This document shows positions 1 to 4,943 of a stretch of DNA of 7,363 nucleotides, in pieces. Location: NCBI GenBank assembly GCA_016463455.1, contig JAEMRG010000101.1:1-7363 (forward strand), written 5' to 3'. Position 1 is the first letter of the stretch, and each line of letters starts with the position of its first letter. The position numbers and the translations under genes were made by a program. The stretch comes from Rhodoferax sp. (GTDB lineage: Bacteria > Pseudomonadota > Gammaproteobacteria > Burkholderiales > Burkholderiaceae_C). Under the pieces are notes generated by a model. That model was given only the letters and a program-made list of their open reading frames with translations. It did not search any database and was not told the DNA's origin.

Positions 1-45
1 AAAACGCCGCATAACTAAAATTATTTTCCCGGTGCGGAATTTCTA

Positions 46-82
46 TTGACGTAGCGAAATACATGCCGGCACGATGCGGCTA
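46..82 (+). promoter_or_regulatory. Candidate promoter of the HTH regulator gene, possibly leaderless
   Basis: TTGACG at 46-51 is a typical alphaproteobacterial -35 box. The -10 box is poor: the best placed hexamer is CACGAT at 70-75, after an 18-bp spacer. A start site about 36 bp after the first base of the -35 box falls on or beside the ATG at 82, so the mRNA may have no leader. This fits the lack of a Shine-Dalgarno sequence before that ATG. An 8-bp perfect palindrome, TGCCGGCA, lies at 64-71 between the boxes and could be an operator. The placement is inferred and the weak -10 box keeps confidence low. Confidence 0.35.
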
Positions 83-315
83 TGAAACTCACCAATTATC
101 TGCGCAAGAACCGCATCCGCGCAAACGCCTTCGCCAAGATGGTGCATGTGTCTCCAGCGACCGTTGGCCGGTGGATGTATGACGAAAAGATGCCCTTCAA
201 AATCGAAACGTTTCGTCGGATTGCCGCAGCTACAAACGGCCACGTCACGGCGAACGACTGGGTAGACGCGTCTGCGGATAACAGCCGATGGGTCGTCCTG
301 GCAAAGGAAGAATGA
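82..315 (+). CDS. Small Cro/CI-like helix-turn-helix DNA-binding protein
   Basis: This 77-residue protein is probably a phage transcription regulator of the XRE/Cro type. The helix-turn-helix covers roughly residues 4-52: a first helix (LTNYLRKN), a second helix around ANAFAKMV (14-21), a turn at HVSP, and a recognition helix SPATVGRWMYDE (24-35) with the usual polar face and Trp. The tail after the fold (GHVTANDWVD, residues 53-62) resembles the end of Cro/YdaS-like phage proteins, where a G-x-V-T-x-x-D-W/F sequence is common. There is no dimerisation or protease domain, so it is Cro-like rather than a full cleavable CI repressor. ATG 82 is chosen because the fold starts at once, although no Shine-Dalgarno sequence is visible. 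The next gene starts 4 bases after the stop, so they are probably co-transcribed. Its operator could be the palindrome at 64-71 or the inverted repeat in the 3196 promoter; this is inference. Confidence 0.8.
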   Translation: MKLTNYLRKNRIRANAFAKMVHVSPATVGRWMYDEKMPFKIETFRRIAAATNGHVTANDWVDASADNSRWVVLAKEE

Positions 316-319
316 AAAG

Positions 320-742
320 ATGATCGTGGCGCCGGGAGAGACACTCAAGGTAAGGCCCGCACCATGGACGCCTAATGAGAAAAAGCGGTTGCGATTTCTG
401 TGGACGCAAACCATCAGAACACGGGCAGAGATTGCGCAGGAACTGGGGCGCACAATGGACGGATGCTCTGCGCAAGTTAAGGCGATGATGATCAAGCGGC
501 CCCGTTCAGCGGCAGCAGCGACAATCAATCCATTGCTTTCCGGGAGCAGATTGGAAGGAAACCGTGTGGATGCAGAACGGCAAGCAAAACGCATTCGGGA
601 GTATTGGCTGGCGCTTGGTCAGCCCAAAACAGTTGATGTGCGTTACGTGCAGGGTCGTGGTGGGTATACCGGGTCTTGGTCGCCGGTAATCCTAGATGAG
701 ATAGTATGGCGTGCGCCCGAAGTGGCGCGGGTGAAACGATGA
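320..742 (+). CDS. GcrA/Myb-like HTH domain protein of unknown function
   Basis: The 140-residue product has two parts. Residues 16-57 (WTPNEKKRLRFLWTQ, then AEIAQELGRTMDGCSAQV) resemble the N-terminal HTH of GcrA and SANT/Myb-like domains: W-T-x-x-E, a second Trp at about 28, and a short A-x-I-A-x-x-L-G helix followed by a recognition helix. This suggests DNA binding. Residues 66-80 look like a low-complexity linker. The C-terminal part (about 86-140) contains IREYWLALGQP and SPVILDEIVW. It resembles a short tail often seen in alphaproteobacterial phage proteins (I-R-x-Y-W, later a V-x-S/D-x-I/L-V stretch), but I know no function for it. AAGGAAG at 304-310 is a fair Shine-Dalgarno sequence 9 bases before the ATG. 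The last codons overlap the next gene by ATGA (739-742). It is probably a regulator or nucleoid-associated accessory protein, with moderate certainty about the HTH and none about the target. Confidence 0.72.
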   Translation: MIVAPGETLKVRPAPWTPNEKKRLRFLWTQTIRTRAEIAQELGRTMDGCSAQVKAMMIKRPRSAAAATINPLLSGSRLEGNRVDAERQAKRIREYWLALGQPKTVDVRYVQGRGGYTGSWSPVILDEIVWRAPEVARVKR

Positions 743-966
743 CCGACGAAGAAAAACAGCGCGCATACGAAAAGCGCCGTGCAAAAATCCGTCCAATTGG
801 GATGGAGGGGGTGCCGAAAACCCTCTATCGCATTTGGATGCCCGACGGGACGGTGTTCACCGAGCGGTCTATTGGGCCCAGCGTTATTTGCGCACATTAC
901 CCGCAGTTGGTGGCGTTGCGGGTGGTGCAGGAGCCGGAGGAAGGGATGATGATGGAGCTATGGTGA
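739..966 (+). CDS. Small hypothetical protein, 75 residues
   Basis: I do not recognise this protein. It starts with a charged helix (MTDEEKQRAYEKRRAKIRP), then a probable beta-rich core (LYRIWMPDGTVFTERS), and ends in an acidic, Met-rich tail (EPEEGMMMELW). No membrane segment, Cys cluster or catalytic motif is visible. ATG 739 is preferred over the in-frame ATG at 706 because it overlaps the upstream stop as ATGA, a usual sign of translational coupling in phage operons, and because the extra residues from 706 only reread the end of the previous gene. Its own stop (964-966) overlaps the ATG at 960 of the methyltransferase remnant, so the operon was tightly packed before that gene was lost. 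It is probably a real small phage protein because of this coupling and the clear frame; its function is unknown. Confidence 0.6.
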   Translation: MTDEEKQRAYEKRRAKIRPIGMEGVPKTLYRIWMPDGTVFTERSIGPSVICAHYPQLVALRVVQEPEEGMMMELW

Positions 967-1022
967 TACGCGTTGAAACCATCGGCTCGGCTACGCTTTA
1001 CCTCGGCAACTGCCTCGTTGTT
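960..1022 (+). pseudogene. N-terminal fragment of a DNA methyltransferase gene
   Basis: From ATG 960 the frame reads MVIRVETIGSATLYLGNCL. This matches the characteristic start of phage-type site-specific DNA methyltransferases (N6-adenine/N4-cytosine type), where I-G-x-A-T-L-Y-L-G-D-C-L is followed by a target-recognition core and the D-P-P-Y catalytic motif. Here the resemblance stops at about residue 20. The frame then runs out of frame through the start of the resolvase gene and ends at 1166 with no D-P-P-Y or F-x-G-x-G motif. The remainder of the enzyme, usually 200 or more residues, is therefore missing. The ATG overlaps the upstream stop (ATGGTGA), as expected for a formerly coupled gene. 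The best reading is an internal deletion that joined the methyltransferase start to the resolvase leader at about 1020-1035. A short leader peptide that resembles a methyltransferase by chance is less likely. Confidence 0.6.
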
Positions 1023-1050
1023 TCCCAGATTAGTCCTGAAAGAAAAGCCA

Positions 1051-1503
1051 ATGGCATATATCATCATGGGCTTAGATCCTGGCGTTTCAGGCGCCATCGC
1101 GTTCTACGACTGCCTTACCAAGTCTATTGTGGCTCACGACACCCCTGTCGTCGCCGGGGAAATTGATTGCGATACTTTGAGTCGCATGATCCTTGAAGCC
1201 AAGCCCAACGTGTGCATCATCGAGCACGTTCATGCCGTTCGAGGCAACGGAGTCACAAGCTCTTTCAATTTTGGCAAATCATACGGCATGGTCAGGGGCG
1301 TCGTCGCCTGCTGCAACGTGCCGCTGCATCTAGTGTCCCCGTCCGTCTGGAAGCGCCACTTCAAGCTCAAAGCCGACAAAGAAGAATCTAGGGCGCTTGC
1401 GCTGATGACGTGGCCTGGGGTCAACATGTTTGGGCGCAAAAAAGACCACGGTCGCGCTGAGGCGGCGCTGATGGCAAAATACGGAGCCGACTTGCGCACT
1501 TGA
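1051..1503 (+). CDS. RuvC-like Holliday junction resolvase (phage type)
   Basis: The 150-residue protein belongs to the RuvC/RNase H-fold endonucleases, which cut four-way DNA junctions in a metal-dependent way. Visible motifs are GLDPGVSGA (residues 7-15) with the first catalytic Asp at 9, CIIEHV (55-60) with catalytic Glu 58, and KKDHGRAEAALMA (130-142) with Asp 132 and Glu 137 in the place of the last acidic pair. RGNGVTSSFNFGKSYG (64-79) is the glycine- and aromatic-rich segment seen in phage and poxvirus-type resolvases. The length is normal for the small phage group. ATG 1051 is chosen because the first beta strand begins immediately; an upstream ATG at 973 would add 26 residues that are foreign to the fold and read through the methyltransferase scar. 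The Shine-Dalgarno sequence is only a purine run (GAAAGAAAAG, 1038-1047). Likely roles are resolving replication and recombination intermediates or clearing junctions before packaging. The family is clear; the exact substrate is inferred. Confidence 0.88.
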   Translation: MAYIIMGLDPGVSGAIAFYDCLTKSIVAHDTPVVAGEIDCDTLSRMILEAKPNVCIIEHVHAVRGNGVTSSFNFGKSYGMVRGVVACCNVPLHLVSPSVWKRHFKLKADKEESRALALMTWPGVNMFGRKKDHGRAEAALMAKYGADLRT

Positions 1504-1554
1504 CGTTGCCTAGATATTGGCGCCTATTTGCTTTCAGAAATATTGAAAAAACCA

Positions 1555-2352
1555 ATGACAAATCCGTTCATCCGCCACGGCATTGAGCATCTGTCACCCT
1601 CGACGCTTAACACCTGGGCCGCACAACCCGCCATTGTCGTGCTGGAAAAGCTGTTGAAGCGGCGCGGGAATGGCGTGTCGATGGCGGCGCTGCGGGGCAC
1701 TGCGTCCGAGGCTGGCATCGTTGCCGGGCTGATGGACCCGCATATGGATCAGGTTGAATGCCAGGACATCGCCCTGCGTGAGTTTGACCGCCTGTGCGGC
1801 CTGTCCCCTGATCCTAAGCGCCTCAAGGAGCGCGAAGGTATCCCAGGCATTGTGGCCCAAGGGCTCCTGGCCCTGCGGCCCTACGGCATCCCGTCGCAAA
1901 CCCAAGGCAAGATCGTCCACCACTTCCCATCGGTTCCGGTTCCCATCCTGGGCTATTACGACCTGATCTTCCGCGACTCCGGCGTTCTGGTGGATATCAA
2001 AACGCAACTGCGCTTGTCGTCCGAAATATCCGACGCCCATGCTAGGCAGGTGTCATTCTACCTGCATGGCACCGACCTCGAAGGCCGGATTGCTTACGTC
2101 ACGCCGCAGAAGTTCGGTGTCTACCGCATCGAGGATCCCAAGGCCGGCATGAACGAATTGCTTAACATCGCCCACCGCATGGAGCGGACGCTGGCGGTGT
2201 CTGACGATCCAAATGTAATCGCGGCAATGATGACGCCCGATTACGGGTCATTCTATTACTCGGACCCTCTCACGAAGCAACATGCGCGTGAAGTGTTCGG
2301 GTTCCAAGACCAGCCGGAGAATCCGGCGGTGCGTGATAACGGCGACGCTTAA
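1555..2352 (+). CDS. PD-(D/E)XK nuclease, RecB/Cas4-like superfamily
   Basis: This 265-residue protein shows the PD-(D/E)XK nuclease core. SPSTLNTW (14-21) matches the opening S-x-S-x-L-x-x-W/Y of RecB/AddB/Cas4-type domains. An alpha-helical segment with RGTASEAG (47-54) takes the place of the G-x-x-H/E motif. ILGYYDLIF (131-139) supplies the first Asp (136), and LVDIKTQLR (145-153) supplies D147-x-K149. A helix with RQVSFYLHG (164-172) supplies the Q-x-x-x-Y motif. No Cys cluster of the Cas4 iron-sulfur type is visible, so it is not Cas4 proper. ATG 1555 is preferred to the TTG at 1528; neither has a good Shine-Dalgarno sequence. It precedes the predicted SSB by only 27 bases (to its chosen start), which suggests a joint role in end resection and recombination, similar in layout to phage exonuclease/annealing-protein pairs. 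Exonuclease versus structure-specific endonuclease cannot be decided from sequence. Confidence 0.8.
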   Translation: MTNPFIRHGIEHLSPSTLNTWAAQPAIVVLEKLLKRRGNGVSMAALRGTASEAGIVAGLMDPHMDQVECQDIALREFDRLCGLSPDPKRLKEREGIPGIVAQGLLALRPYGIPSQTQGKIVHHFPSVPVPILGYYDLIFRDSGVLVDIKTQLRLSSEISDAHARQVSFYLHGTDLEGRIAYVTPQKFGVYRIEDPKAGMNELLNIAHRMERTLAVSDDPNVIAAMMTPDYGSFYYSDPLTKQHAREVFGFQDQPENPAVRDNGDA

Positions 2353-2379
2353 CAGCCCGTCCTAATGAAAGAAGAAAAA

Positions 2380-3123
2380 ATGTCTGGTTATTTTGGCGTG
2401 CCTGGCACCAACAAGCAGACTTCGCAAGAATTCCTCGGCCGCCTCCAGTTTGACGCTCGCGTCGGGTTCTGGTGCGTGGTCGATCGGGAGCAACAGGCAG
2501 ACGGTGGATGGGCGGACCGTCGATCCGACGATGTCCGCAAGTTGACCTTCGCTATTGATTTTGGCAGCCTTGAAATTGGCTGGCTGAAGCTTTCGTCGCC
2601 ACCATCGTTTGTTTTGGCGCCCTACGGGCAAATCTGCCCGCCGCAGCCGCAAGAGATGGGGGACAACAACAAGCGTGCCTACAGCTTCGGCTTCCGCGTC
2701 AAGACCCTAGCGCCGACGTTGTTCGGCGACGACAAGCCGCGCTATTTCAGCGGCACCAGCCGTTCGCTGCTCGATCCGTTTAACACCCTCCATCTGCAAT
2801 ATCTAAATTCTCCAGAGGCCCAGATGGGTCAGATTCCTATTGTTAAGGTGACCGGCACAGCAGTGACGGAAGCCAAAACGCCGCAGGGCACCAGCCGCTT
2901 TCACAGCCCGATTTTTGAGATCGCGCGCTGGGTTGATCGCACCGATGAGCTGGGCGAAGCCATCGCGTCCCACGGCGTCATGCAGCAGCCTGCCGCTGCT
3001 TCTGAGGCTGTCGCCCAAGCAAAGCCCACCGCGTCGGCGATGCCCCCCAAGCACGTCCAGCCTCCCGCGCCCAAAGCCGCGCCGGCCAAGGAAATCATCG
3101 CTGATGACGACCTGCCGTTCTAA
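2380..3123 (+). CDS. Predicted ssDNA-binding protein with SSB-type acidic C-terminus
   Basis: The 247-residue product has a globular N-terminal region (about 1-195) rich in beta strands, starting GYFGVPGTNKQTSQEFLG and closing with PIFEIARWVDRTDELG (177-192). A Pro/Ala/Lys-rich flexible linker follows (about 202-238) and the protein ends in IIADDDLPF. That tip is the hallmark by which bacterial and phage SSBs recruit helicases, nucleases and primases. The layout of folded core, disordered linker and acidic tip matches SSB, although the core does not look like classic E. coli SSB. I recall similar cores among uncharacterised alphaproteobacterial phage proteins. ATG 2380 is chosen because it follows a purine-rich AAAGAAG at 2368-2374; the in-frame ATG at 2365 would add only five residues (MKEEK). 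It lies between the nuclease and a strong terminator, so it ends the operon. An annealing-type recombinase is an alternative; DNA binding itself is inferred. Confidence 0.65.
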   Translation: MSGYFGVPGTNKQTSQEFLGRLQFDARVGFWCVVDREQQADGGWADRRSDDVRKLTFAIDFGSLEIGWLKLSSPPSFVLAPYGQICPPQPQEMGDNNKRAYSFGFRVKTLAPTLFGDDKPRYFSGTSRSLLDPFNTLHLQYLNSPEAQMGQIPIVKVTGTAVTEAKTPQGTSRFHSPIFEIARWVDRTDELGEAIASHGVMQQPAAASEAVAQAKPTASAMPPKHVQPPAPKAAPAKEIIADDDLPF

Positions 3124-3149
3124 ACAAGAGGGCTTAATTTTTTCATGAG

Positions 3150-3184
3150 AAAAGGCCGCAGGGGAAACCTTGCGGCTTTTTTTT
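3150..3184 (+). terminator. Strong intrinsic terminator after the recombination operon
   Basis: GCCGCAGGG (3155-3163) pairs with CCTTGCGGC (3168-3176) around a GAAA tetraloop, with a single G-T wobble. Four A residues before the stem face a run of eight T residues (3177-3184). It begins 26 bases after the SSB stop. It should end transcription of the upstream operon and isolate it from the helicase promoter that follows. Confidence 0.92.
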
Positions 3185-3195
3185 CGTTTTAGCCG

Positions 3196-3225
3196 TTGAC
3201 GTGCGAAATCTTTTCGCGGTATATA
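3196..3225 (+). promoter_or_regulatory. Promoter of the helicase gene with an embedded inverted repeat
   Basis: TTGACG (3196-3201) and TATATA (3220-3225) are separated by 18 bp, close to the alphaproteobacterial sigma-70 consensus. The start site should lie near 3232. The spacer holds GCGAAA (3203-3208), 3 bases, then TTTCGC (3212-3217), a perfect 6-bp inverted repeat lying where a bound repressor would block RNA polymerase. The promoter directly follows the terminator, so the helicase can be expressed independently of the upstream genes. Promoter confidence is good; the operator role is inferred. Confidence 0.75.
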
Positions 3226-3273
3226 TGCGTCACCCCAACAGGGGCGCCCGATGCAGGGCATATGGAGACTGAA

Positions 3274-4803
3274 ATGAGCAAGACATTCACCCCATCACCT
3301 CAGCAGGCCGACTTTCTCCACTGGGTTACCGACGGCAGCGGCTCTTGCATCCTGGAGGCTGTTGCGGGTGCGGGCAAGACAACTACCTTGATCGAATCCA
3401 TCAAACTGACGGGCGGCAATGTCGCCATCCTTGCCTACAACAAAAAGATCGCCGACGAGATTAGCGGCAAGCTGAAGGAGCGCGGGATTGACTGGAAGCA
3501 GGCCCGAGCCGGCACCGTCCACAGCCTCGGCTTCGGCGCCTACCGCAAGTCCTACCCTAACGTAAAGGTTGACGGCCATAAGGTCGACAACATGCTCGAA
3601 GCAGCGTGCGTGAATGCAAACGCCTGGGCGGCGCGTTACTCGCCGGGCATTGCCCAGATGGTGTCCCTCGCCAAACAGCGCGCCATTGGCGTCGTCGGCT
3701 CAATCTCCGACGCTAAACTGTGGCACGACATCATCGACCACTTTGATCTGTTTTCGGACGAAAAAGATGCCGACGCACCCATCGACGACATCATCCCCTT
3801 CGCTCAGTCGGTCCTTCGCGCCAGCAACGCCCAGACCGACCTCATCGACTTCGACGACATGGTCTACCTGCCGGTGCTGTTGAAGGTTCGCTTTTGGAGG
3901 TTTGCGTGGATCTTCGTCGATGAGGCGCAGGACACCAACCCGGCCCGTCGCGCCCTGGTGCGTGCGCTACTCGCCCCTGGTGGCCGCGTCGTGGCCGTGG
4001 GCGACCGTGCCCAGGCAATCTACGGTTTTACCGGCGCCGATGCCGACAGCCTCGACCTGATCGCCTCCGACTTCAGCGCCGCGCGCCTACCGCTCACCAC
4101 AACCTACCGCTGCCCCAAGGCCGTCGTGGATTTCGCCCAGCAGTGGGTCAGCCACATCCAGGCGCACGAAAGCGCGCCCGAGGGAAGCGTAAGCAATATT
4201 GAATTCGAAGACTTGTTCGGCCGCAACGACCTTGACGCCAGCAGCGTTGTCCTTTGCCGTCTCAACAAGCCCTTGGTGTCCCTCGCGTTCAGCCTGATCC
4301 GCCGTGGCATTGCCTGCAAAGTGGAAGGCCGCGATATCGGCAACGGCTTGATCAAACTGGCCACCAAGTGGAAAGCAGCCGTTACCCTGCACGGCCTGGA
4401 AACCCGGCTGCAAAAGTGGCGCGAATCCCAGGTCACCCGCGCCCTCGCGCAGAAGAAAGAAAGCATCGCCCAGTCAATTGCCGACCAAGTTGACACCTTG
4501 CAAGTGGTGATTGATGATTGCCGCGAGCGCCGCCAAGACAGTATTGATGCTGTTGTTTCCCGCATCCGGCAGATATTTGAGGACAATATTTCGGGAATGC
4601 TGACGCTGTCCAGCATCCACAAGAGCAAGGGGCGCGAGTGGCCGACGGTTTATTGGCTTGACCGCGTCGGCACATGCCCCTCGAAATACGCCAGACAAAG
4701 GTGGCAGCAGGAACAGGAGCGGAACTTGTGTTACGTCGCCGCCACACGCGCCATGGGATCCTTGGTGGAGGTCCACGCGCCCCGCGACGTTGACAGAGTG
4801 TAA
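3274..4803 (+). CDS. UvrD/Rep-family SF1 DNA helicase, compact
   Basis: This 509-residue protein is a superfamily 1A helicase that would unwind DNA 3' to 5' using ATP. All core motifs are visible: the Q-motif region TPSPQQADFL (6-15), Walker A AGAGKTTT (31-38, Lys 35), motif Ia AYNKKIADEI (54-63), motif Ib TVHSLGFGAY (81-90), motif II FVDEAQDTNP (214-223), motif III GDRAQAIYGFTGA (243-255), motif IV TTTYRCP (275-281), motif V LSSIHKSKGREW (445-456) and motif VI CYVAATRA (486-493). At 509 residues it is shorter than UvrD, Rep or PcrA (about 670-730). The 2B subdomain seems replaced by a long charged helical stretch (about 374-437), and no C-terminal extension is present. ATG 3274 has GGAGA (3264-3268) at good spacing; the in-frame ATG at 3262 overlaps that site. 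It could act in phage replication, in recombination with the neighbouring nuclease and SSB, or as an anti-recombinase. Confidence 0.93.
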   Translation: MSKTFTPSPQQADFLHWVTDGSGSCILEAVAGAGKTTTLIESIKLTGGNVAILAYNKKIADEISGKLKERGIDWKQARAGTVHSLGFGAYRKSYPNVKVDGHKVDNMLEAACVNANAWAARYSPGIAQMVSLAKQRAIGVVGSISDAKLWHDIIDHFDLFSDEKDADAPIDDIIPFAQSVLRASNAQTDLIDFDDMVYLPVLLKVRFWRFAWIFVDEAQDTNPARRALVRALLAPGGRVVAVGDRAQAIYGFTGADADSLDLIASDFSAARLPLTTTYRCPKAVVDFAQQWVSHIQAHESAPEGSVSNIEFEDLFGRNDLDASSVVLCRLNKPLVSLAFSLIRRGIACKVEGRDIGNGLIKLATKWKAAVTLHGLETRLQKWRESQVTRALAQKKESIAQSIADQVDTLQVVIDDCRERRQDSIDAVVSRIRQIFEDNISGMLTLSSIHKSKGREWPTVYWLDRVGTCPSKYARQRWQQEQERNLCYVAATRAMGSLVEVHAPRDVDRV

Positions 4804-4819
4804 ACCGAGGGCCACAAAT
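4790..4819 (+). promoter_or_regulatory. Possible promoter for the primase-helicase gene
   Basis: A perfect TTGACA (4790-4795) inside the last helicase codons is followed after 18 bp by ACAAAT (4814-4819), which matches only half of the -10 consensus. The predicted start near 4826 would put the hairpin at 4825-4853 at the very 5' end of the transcript. An AT-rich segment at 4896-4906 (TTATCATATAT) could hold another -10 box, but no convincing -35 box fits it. Confidence 0.3.
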
Positions 4820-4824
4820 AGCGA

Positions 4825-4853
4825 ACGCCGGTTCCGTGCAAGGGATCCGGCGT
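4825..4853. repeat. Inverted repeat in the helicase-primase gap
   Basis: ACGCCGG (4825-4831) and CCGGCGT (4847-4853) are perfectly complementary. Inside them TCC (4833-4835) pairs with GGA (4843-4845) across a single T-T mismatch, leaving a 7-base loop. No T run follows, so it is not a standard intrinsic terminator. It could be an operator, a 5'-leader stem of the primase transcript, or part of a Rho-dependent termination region. It starts 21 bases after the helicase stop and ends 90 bases before the primase-helicase start. Confidence 0.6.
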
Positions 4854-4943
4854 CCTGGCCATGGTGCGTAGGGGAGTCACACCAAAGTGGTTGACTTATC
4901 ATATATGCGCCGGAAGCCCGAGGCAATAAGCTAAGGGGGTTTT

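Noticed and set aside
43..594. A 183-codon open frame on the minus strand opposite the regulator genes.
   Set aside because: It overlaps two coupled + strand genes with clear HTH domains, shows no domain of its own, and has a Cys/Arg/Ser-rich composition typical of antisense frames in GC-rich DNA.
1594..2040. A 148-codon minus-strand open frame inside the nuclease gene.
   Set aside because: It is opposite a protein with a complete PD-(D/E)XK motif set and has no recognisable motif.
1555..2352. Cas4 or CRISPR-associated function for the PD-(D/E)XK nuclease.
   Set aside because: The Cys residues of the Cas4 iron-sulfur cluster are not seen, and there is no CRISPR array or cas gene in the window.
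1555..4803. Split AddAB/RecBCD-like machine formed by the nuclease and the SF1 helicase.
   Set aside because: The two are separated by the SSB-like gene, a strong terminator and a new promoter, and the helicase lacks the extra domains of AddA/RecB. Cooperation is possible, but nothing in the sequence shows a complex.
4804..4943. A tRNA or structured small RNA in the helicase-primase gap, suggested by the stem at 4825-4853.
   Set aside because: No cloverleaf, T-loop or anticodon arm can be built, and no terminator follows the stem, so only the hairpin itself is reported.
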